Made by a program: the position numbers and the translations under genes. The notes beneath the pieces are model-generated. The model was not told where the DNA came from. It searched no databases and was given only the letters and a program-made list of their open reading frames with translations. 64,000 nucleotides of DNA from Pezizomycotina sp. ARF18 (taxonomy: Eukaryota; Ascomycota): positions 95,333 to 159,332 of the forward strand of contig AZLU01000084.1 of the NCBI GenBank assembly GCA_002224055.1, read 5' to 3'. Below are positions 12,322-25,824 of this stretch, in pieces (within the stretch, counting starts at the first letter, position 1; each line of letters starts with the position of its first letter).

Positions 12322-15300
12322 TTAAGAAAGATGGAAGGCGCCTTGGCCCTCTTTAACCGCAACGTGGAGGCGTTGACGTAAAACTTCCAAGGAAGTGTAG
12401 TCGGGTAGCTTGAGGTAATTGACGCAAGTCATTACGCTAGGCAGATAGTCGTCGGATACGAGGGGAGGCTCGCTGGGCTTGCAGACAACCGTAAACATGG
12501 GTGTGAGGTTTTTGAATCCTGTTGACGAAGGCCTGCGTTAGAGATGAACCACTACGGGTAATGTATTTTTGGGGAAAAAAAAATGGGAGGTGGGTTTAAT
12601 GAAAGATATATCACGTACCTCCGATAGGCAATTTAGGACTTCCAGTCACAAACTGCAAAATTCGCGTCGTTCTTGCAACGTAAATTCACTCATGGCCTGC
12701 AGAAGATTCTTGACCGATTTGCTGTCCATGTTAAAACCATGATCAGCCTTGACGGAGTCGGTGAGAGCTGTTGAAAATGAAAATTGAAAAGTTAGTTAAA
12801 GCTACATCATGGGTGGATGAAATGACAAAAAGATAGGGGGGGAAGTCCAATGTGGATGAACTGACTTTCGAGTGACCAATCTTCATCAACTTTACCGAAA
12901 AGCATGACAAGCTCAGCAGGAGTAAAAGCGCGTAGAGCGGTGTAAGGGAAAACTTGCGAGAAACCGGATCTGAAGGCATCCGTCTGCTGCTGTACACCAC
13001 TACCGAGGGTCAAATCGATTACGCGGTCGACGTATTTGCCAACGTTATCTATCGTAACGTGGGTTTGAGACCCATTTTCGATGAGCTCAATGTCGGGGTA
13101 GCCGGGAGGGTGAAGTCTAAACCTAGATCTTCAATCTTGGCTCCGTCGATCCTGATGTTGGCAATTTGCTCTTCCTTTTCTTCTTGAGATAGATCCAAGA
13201 TTCCGTCGATGGTTTCCTTTGCAACGGCAAACTTTTTGAGAACCTTCAGGGAATTCGCAAGGTCCTTGTCTACAGTTTTAACGGCACCGAGGGATGGTGG
13301 AACACTGTCCAGGCTATTCTTCGTCCTGAAGAAGGTTGGGTTGAACGATATATCTATGATCCTAGAGTCTAGCATCGACCGAGCAACGAACTTTCCGAGA
13401 ATCTTGAATAAATGCAGCACTTTTCGTCCTTGATCGGTGTCCGCCATAATGGGGTCCATCGGGGCCGGGAACAATCCTTGTGAGCCAAATGCATACTCGC
13501 TTTCTGCGGAGGAATCGTGATCTCTCCACATCTTGAGCTTCCTCTTAGAAAATGCCTTTGAAACGCTCGAGTAGAACTCCAGCGTCGGGCCAAGACCAGT
13601 TCCAACTTCCTCAAAGTATTCGACCTCAAGCACACTGGGAGATGCGCCGTAGAGCTCCATGACCTTAATAGCAGATTCTAGGATCCTGCTCCTTGAAATA
13701 CGGACCTTTTGCCTCTGCAGTCTTCCAAGGAAAGGACGCGAATCATCGCGCCTGTCCTGACGAGTTTCATTACCGGTCTGGGTGTTTTGCCATCTGGTCA
13801 TGGACCTGGAGTAGCCGAATGAGGTAGATTGCAAGAAAAGGTGCCTAGTCTCAAAGGGGAACAAGAAGGGGTAGAATCGTGCAAGATCCTCCGTCCAGGC
13901 GGGTAAACAAGAACTAAAATTTCAAGTTAGTAAAATGATGCATAATTGAAGTACTAAGGATCGAGGTGTCAAATTTACCTAGCAACGATCAAAGGCTCCT
14001 CAAGCTGGCGGTTCAACTTAGCGGTGAGCTTAGTGTTGACAAATTGACTTAGCGCAAGAGGATGGTGGGGTTTCCGAGACTCAAAATCGCCGCTAAAGAC
14101 GTCGTCGAGATTCGAATTCAAAGAATGCAATATACTCAGAAGCTGTAAAATTGGACCAGCAGTCTTGTTGCTATCTAGCGACAGCGGAGACGTTGAAAGA
14201 ACCTGCGAAACCTCCATTGATGGCGTAAGCGATCCCTCCGCCGGAGCGGGCCCGGGTACCTTCGGAACTTGATCGGATATACTGAAGACCACACATTTCT
14301 GTTAAGATGGTCAGAGTCATCGGATTTCCTTGATGAACCGCCCCGTAGATTGTCGTGTCGTTACTAATTGTCCTATCGCCAATGCTGAATTCAATGTGCC
14401 AGTCCTGAGGCGTAGCGACGGCCGCTGCATAGGACATTGGCCTGCTAGGCGTGCTCGCAGCACTCGCGGCGGCCGCGGCCGCGGCAGCGGCAGCGGCAGC
14501 AGCTAGGGCCGACGCAGCAGCGGCTCGGGAAGCAGGATTACCGGGCGTATTTGAAGGTGTAGCAATCCTGGTGCCGTCCTCCTTGCGAGCGGTGACCTTG
14601 CCGGTCGCAGCGACTTCCATATTGACCGCTCCGGATCGCTCGGGGGTGAATCTGGCATATCCTGGTCCAAGTCTTCGAGGACAGCATTCATATCTTCCAT
14701 TTCTTCCTGTTCGCTCATTTGACGTTCGTCCATGCACTCCAGCTGTTCCTGATCGGTATTTTGCTCGCCTCCATTTGCATCGGCATCAGCGCTGGTATTC
14801 TGAGTACTACGGCCCTTTTGAGACTCCCTGTCCTTCTTGGTTCTCGTCGTTGTCGTGGCGGCGGAAGAGCTAGGAGTACCATTGTTGTTCTCGTGATGCC
14901 TCTTAGTACGCGAGCTCCTCCTTCTCGTTGGCCGGGCTGGCTTTGAGGGTGTTGCGGGGGTCGTCGTGCTGGTTGCAGGTGCAGCAGCCGATGTCGACGA
15001 TCCAACGCCGCTAGCGGCTGAATCAGGGACGGTAGTGCCGTTGTTTTTGGACGCAGCTGGTGGTGTTGCTGGGGTTCCGCTTTGATTCGGAGGAGAAATA
15101 CCGGCAGCGGCAGCGAAGGCAGCGAGCGCATTTGACAAGTGGCCTGTGGGCTCACGGCGTGGTCTGGGCTGATCGGAAGCGCTAATTCGTGGCCTTAGAT
15201 AGTCATCCAACGCTTTGAAGGTCGCAATGGCGTGAATCGACACCATGATGTTACGGTACGGACGAGGTATGTCAGACTCGTCGTCAGCAATAAGTTTCAA

Positions 15301-18300
15301 ACGAAGCTGCTTTGCGAGCATAGACGCAGCGTTACTTCTGCTACTATCGAGACTGCTACTATGGACAGTGTGAACTTCAAAATGCTCTGAGCGGCTCAGA
15401 AGTCTTGTAATTTGTGAACGAGGATCGTGAACGGGGACTCTTCATCAGGGAGTTATGCTTGTGGCTCATGAAAACCTCCAGGAACTCCCTTCGAATCTCT
15501 GCGCGCTTGTTGTCTAGAATTGCTGCTTATTAGCCTGGAACCTATGAGAGTGGGAAAGGGCATGAAGGTTGTTAATATTTTGCAAAAAGAGACTTACCAT
15601 CGCTGTGTGTCAAAGCATTCAATAGCCCATCTACGATTTTCGAGTGGAAAGTTCGAAGCTGGAGATCGAGGTGAGTGAGTTGTTACTAGTGAAGTACGCC
15701 GATAGACGTTCGAATATATCACCGAAGTTTGAAGAAGACTTTAACTCAGAGACTAGAGATTTGATATTGTGAAGCACGCCATCGGCCTCTGCCTTCATAG
15801 CACCAGTCTCGTCCTGTTCATGAATTTCCATGAACTTTCGCGCCCTCAGAGTGATCCACTGTTCGTTATCCATGACAATACTTGAAAGGGGAGGTCGCGG
15901 CGCTGAATCGGAGGAGGAGCGGAGCTCGAGCTCGAACTATCTTGATCCTCGCTATTATGCGATGCCTGAGATTCATTATCATTATCCTGCGCAACCTCTT
16001 CGCTTTCGTTGTTCGTTTCCGAGGCTTCAGGCGACTCCTCTGCTTTGGGATGAGCTTCCTCTTCATCGTCTTCTTCCTCCCCTCGTCCTCATCTATCTTC
16101 GTCGGCTCCTCGCTATTAGTAGCAAGCTTTTCTATCTCCGATATTACGCCTTCACGGTGGAAATGGTATCGATAAATATCCGGCAGACGTCGTAAGAGCA
16201 ACTCAGCGGCCTGTAGCGCACCAATAACGAGCGTTGGATGATCCTGTTGAGAGAGAATGGAAGCAAGATACGAAGCAAACTGAACGTTAGTCAACGCTTC
16301 TTGGAGGATCTCTACTTCGAGGTTGGTGATCATCTTAAGCTGCGCATTGAGAACTTTCTGCCGAACGTTTAGGTTGACGGTGCTTGAGAATGTGTCTGTA
16401 AGTGTTGGCAAGAGAATCGATGCAAATCTTTTGAGCTCCGGCTTACAACCTTCCAAGAGCTTGATCCGTTGCTCATTGGAGGACGGCTTGGTAGGCTTCG
16501 AGGTAGTTTGCTCCGATGTTGGTGTGACATCGAACATTCCATCTAGTGAGAACAAGAGATCAGATATTAGCAGCGTTCCAAGAAAGCACCGCAGAGATAT
16601 ATTTAGGGGAAACCTTACCTGATGGTAATCCTGGCAGAAGCTCGCAGATTACGTTCAAAGTTTCATAGACTTGCTCCTTTGGGCGATGTATCAAGGCTTG
16701 CATTATCATGACACGGTCAATTTTCAAAGCAGCATCTTCACTTTCCGAAGGCGGGGAGACACCTGTTAGGATTTGATAGAGCGTGTCGGTGATGTTCATT
16801 CGGAACATCTCCGCAGAAAGGTTGGGGCTCGACCTTGCGATGATGCTAAGAACGCGTATGAACTGCGTGTGAATGTGAGGGCCAACAAGATTCGTGGTGC
16901 CGGGAAGGAGCAACTGGAGTATGGCGCGCAAGAGATCCTTCGATACCAACTGTTCCAGCTTCTCCGGTGCATGTCTAAAGCTTTCGACAATACGGGCTAC
17001 ACAGAGGCAACCCTGCTCCACAACCTTTTGGTCGCTACTGCTGAGGACATTGAGAAGCACCGGCATCACATCGCGAACAGTAGAAAACGTATCTTCCGGT
17101 ATATTTCTGCAGCAATTGGCAGCCGTAAGGACAGCAGTCCTCTGCACATTGGTCGAGAAAAAGTCGAGGAAATTTAAACAAGCGCTAAGGCCACCTTCTC
17201 GAACGATAGACGTCGGATATTCGATAGATATCTTTTCTAGTGTCTATAAAGTTGATTGCTGTTAGTTAGAAAAGGAGAACCTAGTCAGTGAATCATGGGT
17301 CAATCTCTTACACTAAGTGCTTGTTCAGCCAAATCAATATATTGTATCTCCAAGAGCTTGGCGCAGAGAACTGGCACGGCACCGCCGTACACCACGTTCG
17401 CAGTCGCCGCAGGGAGGGCTTCCATCAAATTGGCAATGCAGCGGCAAGCCAAAAGCATAAGCTCAGGGTTCTCGTTTCCATACGCATCCGGTTCACTCAT
17501 CAATGCCACAAGCTCTTTGACAAATTGATCGTAGAAAAATGACCAGAGAGGTTCTCCTCCGTTGACACCAGAAGGATCTCCGCAAGATCCTGCAGTGCAA
17601 TCATTTGTACGGTCACATCGTCCTTGTTCCGAAGGTTATTGAGAATCTCCCTAAGTCTTCCCGAAACTCCAGATAAGATTCCAGTCAGAGCTCGAAGAGT
17701 GCTCGTTAATCCACCCTGGCCACCAAATTCGCCGTCGTATGGCTCATCCTCGTCATCTTCTCCTTCGCGGTCGTACTCTTCGTTGCCATCCTGCTCCATT
17801 TCTTCGTCATTATCCTGGTTTTCGTTTCCAGCATGATCCATCTCCTCATCGTCGTCTACGGCATCCTCATCCTCGGTACAGCCGGGAGGAGTCGCGGGCT
17901 CCTTGTCTGCCTTTGTGTTGCTCATTTGCACATCCTGATCGGCAGCTTCCTTATCCTTCCTACGACTTGATCTAGTAGACGGTGTAGAGGAACTTCCGGC
18001 AATTGCAGCAGCATCTTGTTTTGGTTCGGGATTAGAACTATTTCGACGTCTTGTCGACTGCTGTCCCTGCTTTTTAGTTCGGCTTTGTTTACGTGGAGCA
18101 GATGTGGATTGAGAGGGAGTCTCGGTTGCAGAACTTGGTTCACCCGCAGGTCTAAAGCCACCATATGAACAATTAGTGTCAATTCACCAAACGTCCCAAA
18201 AAAGAACCAAACTAAAACAGGCTCTTGATTTCCCACCTTTCTCCAGACATCTCGATATCTTCTTGGAATCTTGAAGAGCGTCGAGTCGAAATGGAAGTCG

Positions 18301-18499
18301 GTGATGCTTGTTTAGCCGATGTACGAGTTCTTTTTGGGAGAATTTGTCGATCTGGAGAGTCGATCTGGTCTGAGTTCGCCGGTGGAGTCTTTCGCTTCCG
18401 CGTTCTTCGAGAAGAGGTTGCTGTTGAGGAAAGAGGTGAAGAGGCTTGAGGATTCGAAGCGTGACTCGCGGAAGAGCTGGCGACTCTACGAGAAGGCAT
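12322..18499 (-). CDS. UFD4: HECT-type E3 ubiquitin ligase Ufd4 (TRIP12 family)
   Basis: Ufd4 is a HECT E3 that builds chains on ubiquitin-fusion and N-degron substrates. Eight exons are placed: 18237-18499, 17312-18151, 16619-17243, 15598-16542, 13979-15513, 12866-13913, 12619-12767 and 12322-12518, about 1,860 aa, normal for the family. Order: basic Ser-rich N-terminus; acidic stretch; armadillo-like helices (LNNLRNKDDVTVQMIALQDL; QRTAVLTAANCCRNIPEDTF); a low-complexity middle with poly-Ala near 14460-14510; then the HECT domain from about 13860 (ELYGASPSVLEVEYFEEVGT). The catalytic Cys lies in SVMTCVNYLKLPDY, with GQGAFHLS before TAA at 12322-12324. Junctions such as SLE|TLTDSVKADHGFNMDS support the splicing. 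Base losses break the frame near 12657, 13095, 14640, 15640, 16080 and 17540. Start at 18499 (MPSRRVASSS) is preferred; 18514 is also possible. Confidence 0.93.
14460..14515. repeat. GC-rich poly-alanine coding repeat inside UFD4
   Basis: A run of ggc/gcc-type codons (gcggccgcggccgcggcag and continuation) encodes a long Ala tract on the minus strand of UFD4 exon 5. It lies in the disordered linker between the armadillo-like part and the HECT domain. Length variation is expected. Confidence 0.75.
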
Positions 18500-19065
18500 G
18501 AGCACTCGTTCCAAAAAAAAAAAAGAAAAAAGAAAAAAGGTTATAGTGGGGCTGGATGGTGGTGCAAAGCTTTTGTGATGTTGGATGATGACAGGCTGAG
18601 GGGGAATTGGGAGTTTTGTTGGAGTTTCAAAAGGGGAACGAACTATTTAAGGAAGCTGTTGAACAAATAAAAGAGTTGAAAAGAAAATAAGAAAAAAAAG
18701 AAAAGTGCACAGTTAAAAATTACGCTATTTGGAAGCACAGGACCGGAAAAATAAGTTTAGAGAAAAAGAAAAGAAAGAAAGAAAGAAAGAGGGAAAAAAG
18801 TGCAAGTCACATTTATTGTATGACAGCTTCCCAGGGTCTTGCTCAGCGTGAAATATGTTGAAATCACGACGCCGTGAGTACAATGCAATTATAGATAACA
18901 GAAAGCAAAGGCGAAATAGCGAGAAAGATATCAAGCGTATCCAAAAAAGCCTTTGCGTTGTTCAGCAGGGGAGAGGGGGGGATGATGTAAATACGACAAC
19001 ATATATAAATTGAAGACGGATAAAAAGGAGAAAGAGCGTGTCTTATCTACCTGGGCTGATTACTG

Positions 19066-19101
<36 letters not shown>

Positions 19102-21345
19102 GGGGATGTGGGTGAGATTGAAGAGGCGGGTGCGGACCTGGGTGATATCGATGCTTGCGCTGAACTTGGATTCCTGCGGGATCTTAGCTCCATAAGATGG
19201 TAGTTGGGTTGCCAGCCAGGATGTAGAAAGGACGGGAAGGATCGTGCTTCCGAAATACTTGATGAAGCTCAAGCACGAAAGCCAAACCTAACCGCCATCC
19301 ACGAAAGGAGGCCAACGCTCAGCGAAAGTTTGTCAAAAAGAGAAAAAAAGAGGAGAGATAATCCGCAGAATGCTGAAGTGCGCCCCTTCGAATTGGAAAG
19401 CTTTAGATGATCTCTGTTGTTTCTTTCCGTGGGATTCTGGTGTTGTTCCGGCTGCTAGTGGTTATCGGAGGATTGGCGATAATTTAGTTTGCCGAAGAAA
19501 ACGACGGACAACGAGTTTGAGAGCGATAGACAGGAACTGCACAACTCAAGTAAGCTTTTTCAAAATCAGTATCACGCTAGATCACGAGAGAAAAGAAAGA
19601 GACAAAGAGAAGCTTGATTGGGTTCTTGAAGTACAGAATGATGGGAGGGGAAGAAGGGGAGAAAAGGATATTCGGTGGAACACGGAGAAGGCTGCGTAAA
19701 AGGTCTAGGACTTGGAGGGAAAAATCAAGGGGTTTTGTAACTGTTTGCGGCGGTGGTGGGGTGAAGAGAAGACACGAAAAAAAGGGCAGGCTTGATCTCT
19801 GAACGCCTTCGTCCACATTAGTCATTACCTTTCTTTTATATTTCTTATTTTGCAGTACGAGAAGAAAAAAACAGATATATGTCCTATACACGATTATTGT
19901 AAGAGAGTATCAAGTCGACATAGGATCTGGCGATAGTTAGGCGTAGAAGGTGTTGGTTATTATAGGTTAAAGAATTAAAAAAAAAAAAAAAGAGGTATGA
20001 TGTGGATGATGGGGTTGGAGAGCGAAGAAGGTTGGGGGTGATGTTAAGATGGAAAATAAAAAATAAAATAAAAAAGAATTCAAATGGAAAAAAAAAAAAA
20101 AAATTTTTTTGAAAAGGCTAATTCTTCTTCCTTCTTTTTCTTTCTTTCTTCTTTCTTTTTCTCCTTTTTGTTATTTTTATTTTGGCTGGTGACTGTCTGA
20201 GTTCCTTTTCTTCCGTCACAGAATAAATCAAGGCTCTTCTCAACTTTTTACCTTTTTCTTTTTTTCGCTTTTAAACACGAGAAATGTGTCACAGCAAACG
20301 AACGGAATAAACGTTTATAGTACAAGGCAGGAATCACCAGTGGACCTTGTCAAGAAAGCAGAAAGTATACTTCTGTATGTAAATACTATAATCGTAGTAT
20401 TAAAAGTGTACAGTATAAATATCTCTGCGATGATATTTACCTTATCTCTACTTCAATATTCTATATTGATTACAGGATTTTATATTTCATTATAATAAAA
20501 AAAGTCAAGGCTGCCTTTGCCGAAAGAGCGAAGTCGGCTAGAAGGATGGTAAGAGAGTTCGACCAGCTCCCCTTCTTCCCTTTTTAATTTCAAAAGTAGG
20601 CTTCAGTTTTTCTTCTTCTCTTATAAAGGTGCTTCAGCTTTTCTTATTCTCATATAAGAGGTATATAGTGGCGCCATGGCTAGGTATAAAGGCAACATGC
20701 ATCTAATGCAGCGTATACTATTTTGCTGCTTGCTCTCTGTGTCATAGTCAATAGATAATAATGGAAGAGAACGGCGGTGAATTGCCGAAGATTAGTCTTG
20801 GGAGGTTAAAAAAAAAGAAAAAAAAAAAAAAAACCGATACACCGTCAGTATATCACGAAGATTGTCAAGCACGAACCTAAACACTTGCTAAGTATAACAT
20901 GGGACGAATTTCGACCTTTTCAAGAAGTCTCATTCTCTTTTCAGTTAAAACGGTAATCGATGAATATCATTTTTCGCTTGACCCTTCCCAACCGTGTGGA
21001 TTGATGTGCTGGCTTCGCATAAAAAAAATACTAGCTGGTATAACAGTTGCATGCTTGTTCGGAAAAATTTTGTCTCTGTGCATGTTCTTTGCTCTAGTAG
21101 GACCTAGACCTTCCATTACTCGGAAGGAAGCCTAGTGCGATTAAGTGATTATTATCAAAAGTTATCGGATATCTGCGATCTGGTGTCCCCAAAAATCGTA
21201 TTGTCTGCTTGTATCAATGCATGTTGCTAATTTACAAAATTCAATTTTCAGTTATCAAGTTCGTGAGAATCGCTAGCATGAAAAAAACAATTGACGTCGA
21301 GAACAATAATAATGGCCTCCGTAGAAATATAGTAGACTCGTAATG
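18500..21345. other. Long spacer upstream of UFD4
   Basis: About 2.8 kb holding the UFD4 promoter side and the 3' flank of the SAF4-like gene. It contains a TTG trinucleotide repeat (about 19066-19100), several A runs (near 19977-19992, 20088-20103 and 20808-20833) and polypyrimidine stretches. A minus-strand open frame through 19060-19272 ends in poly-Thr from the repeat and has no ATG. No gene supported. Confidence 0.55.
19066..19100. repeat. (TTG)n trinucleotide microsatellite
   Basis: About eleven uninterrupted ttg units lie in the spacer upstream of UFD4. It is a simple repeat with no coding context that I can support. Confidence 0.9.
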
Positions 21346-22864
21346 TTAGTCCGAGTCGGAAGCATAGTCTACTAGGCTAAGCCCGCTTGCCAGAGGGCTC
21401 TTCGCCTCCATTTTTGGTGCTTCGGCATTCTCAGTTTTAGCATCGGGACATTTGCTCGTGTCTCCGTCTGCGTCTTCCGCGTCGCCTTCAGATTCCGTCT
21501 CCCAGTCTTCCTCATCGCCTTCATCGTCCATATCTGCATCCGATTGCGATGATGCTGCATCGTCACTTTCGCCCTCCGCATTGACATCAAGCGTCTTAGC
21601 ATTTTCTTGGTCGCGGCCGTCCTCTGTTTCCAACCTCTTTCTCTTCCTACTCGTCTTTTTTTTTCGCCAGTCGATGAATCCCATACCGCCGGATGACCGT
21701 GGTAAAGCTTCGATACCGCTTATGAAAGGATCCATCTGCACCCTCGTCGACCTGCGTATCTCCTTTTGTAGCTGCAGCTTCTTGATCTCCGTCCTCGATA
21801 GTCTCTTATTCGTTGTCGGGTCTCGTCTCGGTATCGGTTCATCGCCGACCGATCCCGTGAACAAAGGCCGTGCGCGGGCCGCGAGGACATCCATCTCGTG
21901 CTTCTTTTCTTGAAATATGACTAGTTTGGCCTTTCGCTCGTCTTCAGCGGACTCTGCTAGCAGAGGTATATGAAGGCTGTGTCTGTTCCGAAGGTTGCGC
22001 GTTCTTGCATCGTGCGCATGTCGTAACCTTCTGTCGTTCTACACAGAAACCGTTACACCATTATTCTAAGGATTTGAAAAAAAAAAAAAAAAAAAACATT
22101 CAACTAAATCGTGCTATATCTTACTCGAAATGTCCTGCGTATCCCTTGTGAGCGGCTATAAGGATCATGCCATTGCCTGTCTGCAACGCTGTAAAGCTCT
22201 GCTATTCTCTTTGCATGTTGCGCTTTCTGCGAGTTATCGGCTTGCTTCTGCTCGACCTGTGCGAATGGTTCTCCAGGCGCGCAACTTCGGCAGGGTCTGT
22301 ATGAATCGTTCGTACAAGTTAGATCACCAATTGCCTCTCCCTGTATATATCTCTCGCAATAGTTTCCTCGCACTTTCACTTTAACAACTCCTTGCTCCTC
22401 CGGCTTCGATTCGTTCTCCGCCTTCTTCTTGCCGCCATAGACAACCTTGTACTGGAAGTTCTTGGGGTCCGTGTGTATCTCTATATAGTTGTTGCATACC
22501 GAGTGCTTCACCCGGAACGAGAGTATCGGCGTCGTGTAGTATTGCCCAATCTTCCTTTTCTCGGCGTTGAAGCGGACACCCTGTGCGATAAAGTTCCCGC
22601 AGTGGTTGCATTGGATGGCGAACGGCGCTTCGAAACGGACGGTGAGGAAGCCTTCCGATTTAAGCTTCGAAGCACGGTTACCCAGGTGGTGGGTCTTTCA
22701 GCGTTTTTGTTCCAGTTTCGCTTCGACGGATCCACGTCGGGGGGATATACCTATAAATGAGTAACCGAGCGTTGTTGCGTTAGAGAGAGAGAGCTGCGTT
22801 GAAAGTGGTAGGGCGGTCGCAGAGGAATCGAGATGACGTACCTGCCCATGTTAAAGCCCTGCAT
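21346..22864 (-). CDS. SAF4: CWC16-family splicing factor (Saf4/CCDC130 type)
   Basis: The protein opens MQGFNMGR in a 23-nt first exon (22842-22864), splices to YIPPDVDPSKRNWNKNAERP, and after a one-base shift continues HLGNRASKLKSEGFLTVRFE. It then carries the zinc-binding core CNHCGNFIAQGVRFNAEKRK, GQYYTTPILSFRVKHSVCNN and YIEIHTDPKNFQYKVVYGG. These are hallmarks of the CWC16 (Yju2/Saf4) family; the MQGFNMGRY start points to the Saf4/CCDC130 branch, which acts in the spliceosome nucleus. Other exons: 22374-22750, 22125-22296 (junction uncertain) and 21346-22038. The C-terminus is basic (KKKTSRKRKR) and then strongly acidic (QSDADMDDEGDEEDWETESE), ending DYASDSD before TAA. Length is about 420 aa. 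A missing C-run base near 22694 and others break the frame. Confidence 0.88.
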
Positions 22865-23948
22865 CTTCACGGTATGCTCACAGGCAGCGCGGACAAAAAT
22901 ATCAGAGGAGTTTGAGATGAGGGGGATTGGTGGCGGGATATATCGAAATGTTATAAATTACCATAATTACTTTGGATTTTAGACAAGGAGTTTTTGAGAT
23001 ATAAGATGACTGCTTCTCGAACTTTTTAAATTTACAGATGGCGGATCGCTTGATTGTCCAATAAAAATGTCCGCAAGGGACGCAACAAGCTAGTCCCATT
23101 TAGGTATAAACACGTGTCTGTGATATGCACGACCTGGCAAGCGAAGAAAAGCAGGGTTTTTTTGTTGGCAAATCGAAACACTCTTTATTGTTTAAGCAAA
23201 TATCCAAAACGCTCCCTTCTATTATATTATCGATTTCTTCTTCCTCTTCCTCTTCTCATTACTCCCCACTCCAAAGAGGGCAAGTTGAAGCAGAAAAGCC
23301 AGCTAAAAAACTTGGCCCCAAAAGCATTCCATTTCCAAGTAACTTCCCTGCTGTTGCTGTGTGGATGAGGGAGAGAGAGATGACGAACCGAAATCATAAT
23401 GAGTGTCTCATCAAAATTCCCTATATTAATTAATTAATTAATTAATTAATAATTAATTACTTTATTTTATTTATTTTTTTGCGGAGTGTATATTTTCTTA
23501 ACTGCTGCTACCTAGAAACCCATCTCCGGGGACCCTGCCTTCATTTTAAAATACTTCTTTATTGCTACTACTACTACTACTATAAGTATGTACAGTACTT
23601 TATTACTTTTTTTTTTTTTTTTTCTTTCTTATCAGTAGCAGCGAGTCTTATACCCCCCTCCTCTTCTGTTTTGTTTACAGTCGCGAGGGAGGTAGGCAGT
23701 ACATATACATTTATACCGATTTTTGATTCCAACGTTTTTTCCCATAGTTCTTTCATCTATATTCTTTTTTTTTTTCCCTTCTGTTTTTCTATGGTAAATC
23801 GAAGGCATTATAAGGTCCGTCGTCGATCGAGCTTCCCTTGCCAAATTTCCACTTTCTTCGAAAACTCCTTGGCCATTTTCTCTGCACATGGGCTGAAACT
23901 CTCCAGCTCCTGGATTTCGAAGGAACCATTTCGTATTAAGCGCCCAAT
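22865..23948. other. Divergent intergenic region
   Basis: About 1.1 kb between two divergently transcribed genes, so it should contain both promoters. It has a TTAA tetranucleotide repeat at about 23424-23459, a T run near 23609-23625 and ACT/TAC repeats near 23563-23582. No gene seen. Confidence 0.6.
23424..23459. repeat. (TTAA)n microsatellite
   Basis: Nine or so ttaa/attaa units form an almost pure A/T stretch in the divergent promoter region. Simple repeat, seen directly. Confidence 0.9.
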
Positions 23949-25824
23949 ATGGAAGAAGACGCCGCCAAACAATCGAACAAAAGTACAGGCTCGGTGGAAT
24001 GTTTCCTCGACTCTCCTCGTCGTCCATAAATCCAGACGCTCGATAACCCTCTCACTGCCTCCCACCAAATCACCCTCTCAACGCAGCTGGCAAAGTCAAA
24101 CACGGAAGCTCGGAAGGGCAATGCTCCTGCGCGGATAATCATGATGCGCAGGCGGTAGCAGATGCAAATAGCAGGAAGGCATCAGCGCAGCTGATGAGTG
24201 CGTTGTCTGCACCATTCACCCTCGCCGGCCTGCTCTCTCAACTCGCCTGCAACTACAAATGCCCGCTCGCATCCAACCTCACACCCAATTCTGGATCCTT
24301 CTCTGGGTCCGTACTCCATCGCCCGCCGACCTCGCCTCGACTTTGCCAGAGCCTGTAACATCCTTGCACACTCGACCCTGGCAGAATCACCCGATTCTTC
24401 CCTCTTCACTCCGAACTCTTTCCCTATCCCAGACGCGGACTCGACTCTCCCATCGCACGAATGGTGGTTTAGCTCGCTCGGGTCTATGTCGTTGATGGAC
24501 ACGGCGCATCCGGTGACGACAGCGACAGTTCCTCCGAGGCCGGTTTCGACGACGAGCTGGATCTCGAGTCCAATCCTCTTCCGCACGACACTCGATGATA
24601 CTATCGAACCCCACCGGGACTCGGCTCCCTCATGCGCCGCGCCACAGCCTTAGGCTCGGCGGCGGTGGTGCCAGATCGCAGCCGCAGCACTCGAGCTCTA
24701 CCTCCGCGTCAAATTCGTCCCTACCTTCTCCAGCGCCGACTACGCGCCTATTTCAACTGACGGGAGGAATGGTAATGGGAACGGCGGTGGTGGATATTTT
24801 GGCAAGCAGTTGGGCGATTTGGCAGCCCAGGCGGAGGGACTCCCTCAGTCAGGCCATGAAGCAAGTAATGTTTGAGGCCGAAGAGGAGGAGAAAGCTCAC
24901 CAGGAAACTGATGCCGTAAAGCGGCCCGTGACCCGCAGAGAAACCTCCTCCCAAACCGAAGCATTCCAAAGGATCAAGGCGGCCTTACAAGAAGAGTCCG
25001 CACCAGTAGATACTGAACTTCGGCGGGAAGCCGAGATCACGCGACAGTTGAGGGAAGATGATGATCTTCCTATAACACCGATTACACCTCTACTCCGACC
25101 AACAACGATCTTATGTTTAACCTGCAGGACGACACTCTGGATGATACTTCTGAAAAGGATGCAAAGGCGATTTCGTTCAAGAAGCAAGCCAGCGGAATTC
25201 TGGATTCTGGGACTCGATAGAATCCTCAAGCCCACCAGCTTTCTTCCGGTCTGAAAATGAACCCGGACGGAGATATGTGGTAAGTTCTGGTAAATTCTAC
25301 AAGACGTACGCTGAATGGAAGCATTGCTCGCTAATCATTTACCTCTCTAGATGGGCTCAGATTCTATCGTTAATTCCCTGTCAATTCTTCGTGGAACAGT
25401 CCGGAGGTCCGAAGGCTTAAACGAAGACGTGCGTAACCACACCCCCCCCCCCTTTTTTTTTTTTTTTTTCTTCTTTTCTTTTTAACTGCCCATGTTAAAC
25501 CAGGTTTCCTGAGCTGTAATATAATCTGCTTACACATTTTCTTTACCCGCAGGTACAAGCACCACCGAAGATTCTCGGTTCGAACCGCAGCCAACGGCTC
25601 CTAAGCGCCGTGCGGTTTCTCCAGGGGTTTCCAAAGCCCTTTAGCGTCCCCCATTGCGTATGGCCCGGAAACGGCCAGAAACGCTCTGGAACATGCAAGA
25701 TACCCATGACGGTCTCATGAAAATGAGCATTGGGCCACCTTCATTTGCATTTGAATCAAAGCAACATTTTTTTTCTCCTTATTCCTTTCCTTCTTACTAT
25801 TTTAATCGGTGTCTTGTCTATTAG
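23949..25824 (+). CDS. Conserved ascomycete protein of unknown function
   Basis: I do not have a name for it. ATG at 23949 opens MEEDAAKQSNKSTGSVECFL. After frame changes come RPRLDFARACNILAHSTLAE and a Ser/Asp stretch (DSDSSSEAGFDDELDLESNP). A charged helical segment follows (EEEEKAHQETDAVKRPVTRR, FQRIKAALQEESAPVDTELR, REAEITRQLREDDDLP). Two good introns (25280-25350 with branch gctaatc, and 25429-25552) lead to RFEPQPTAPKRRAVSPGVSK and THDGLMKMSI. I recall this block order (FxRIKAAL.EE..P, RREAE..RQ.RE.D, PKRRAVSPG, DGLMKMSI) from conserved hypothetical proteins of filamentous fungi; that is memory, not a search. No domain with known activity is seen; the composition suggests a regulatory, probably nuclear, protein. 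Many one-base losses. The stop is uncertain; 25824 is the first stop in the final frame. Confidence 0.65.

Noticed and set aside
19060-19272. Minus-strand open frame ending in poly-Thr
   Set aside because: Begins at a TTG, not ATG, and the Thr tract is just the (TTG)n microsatellite read in reverse.
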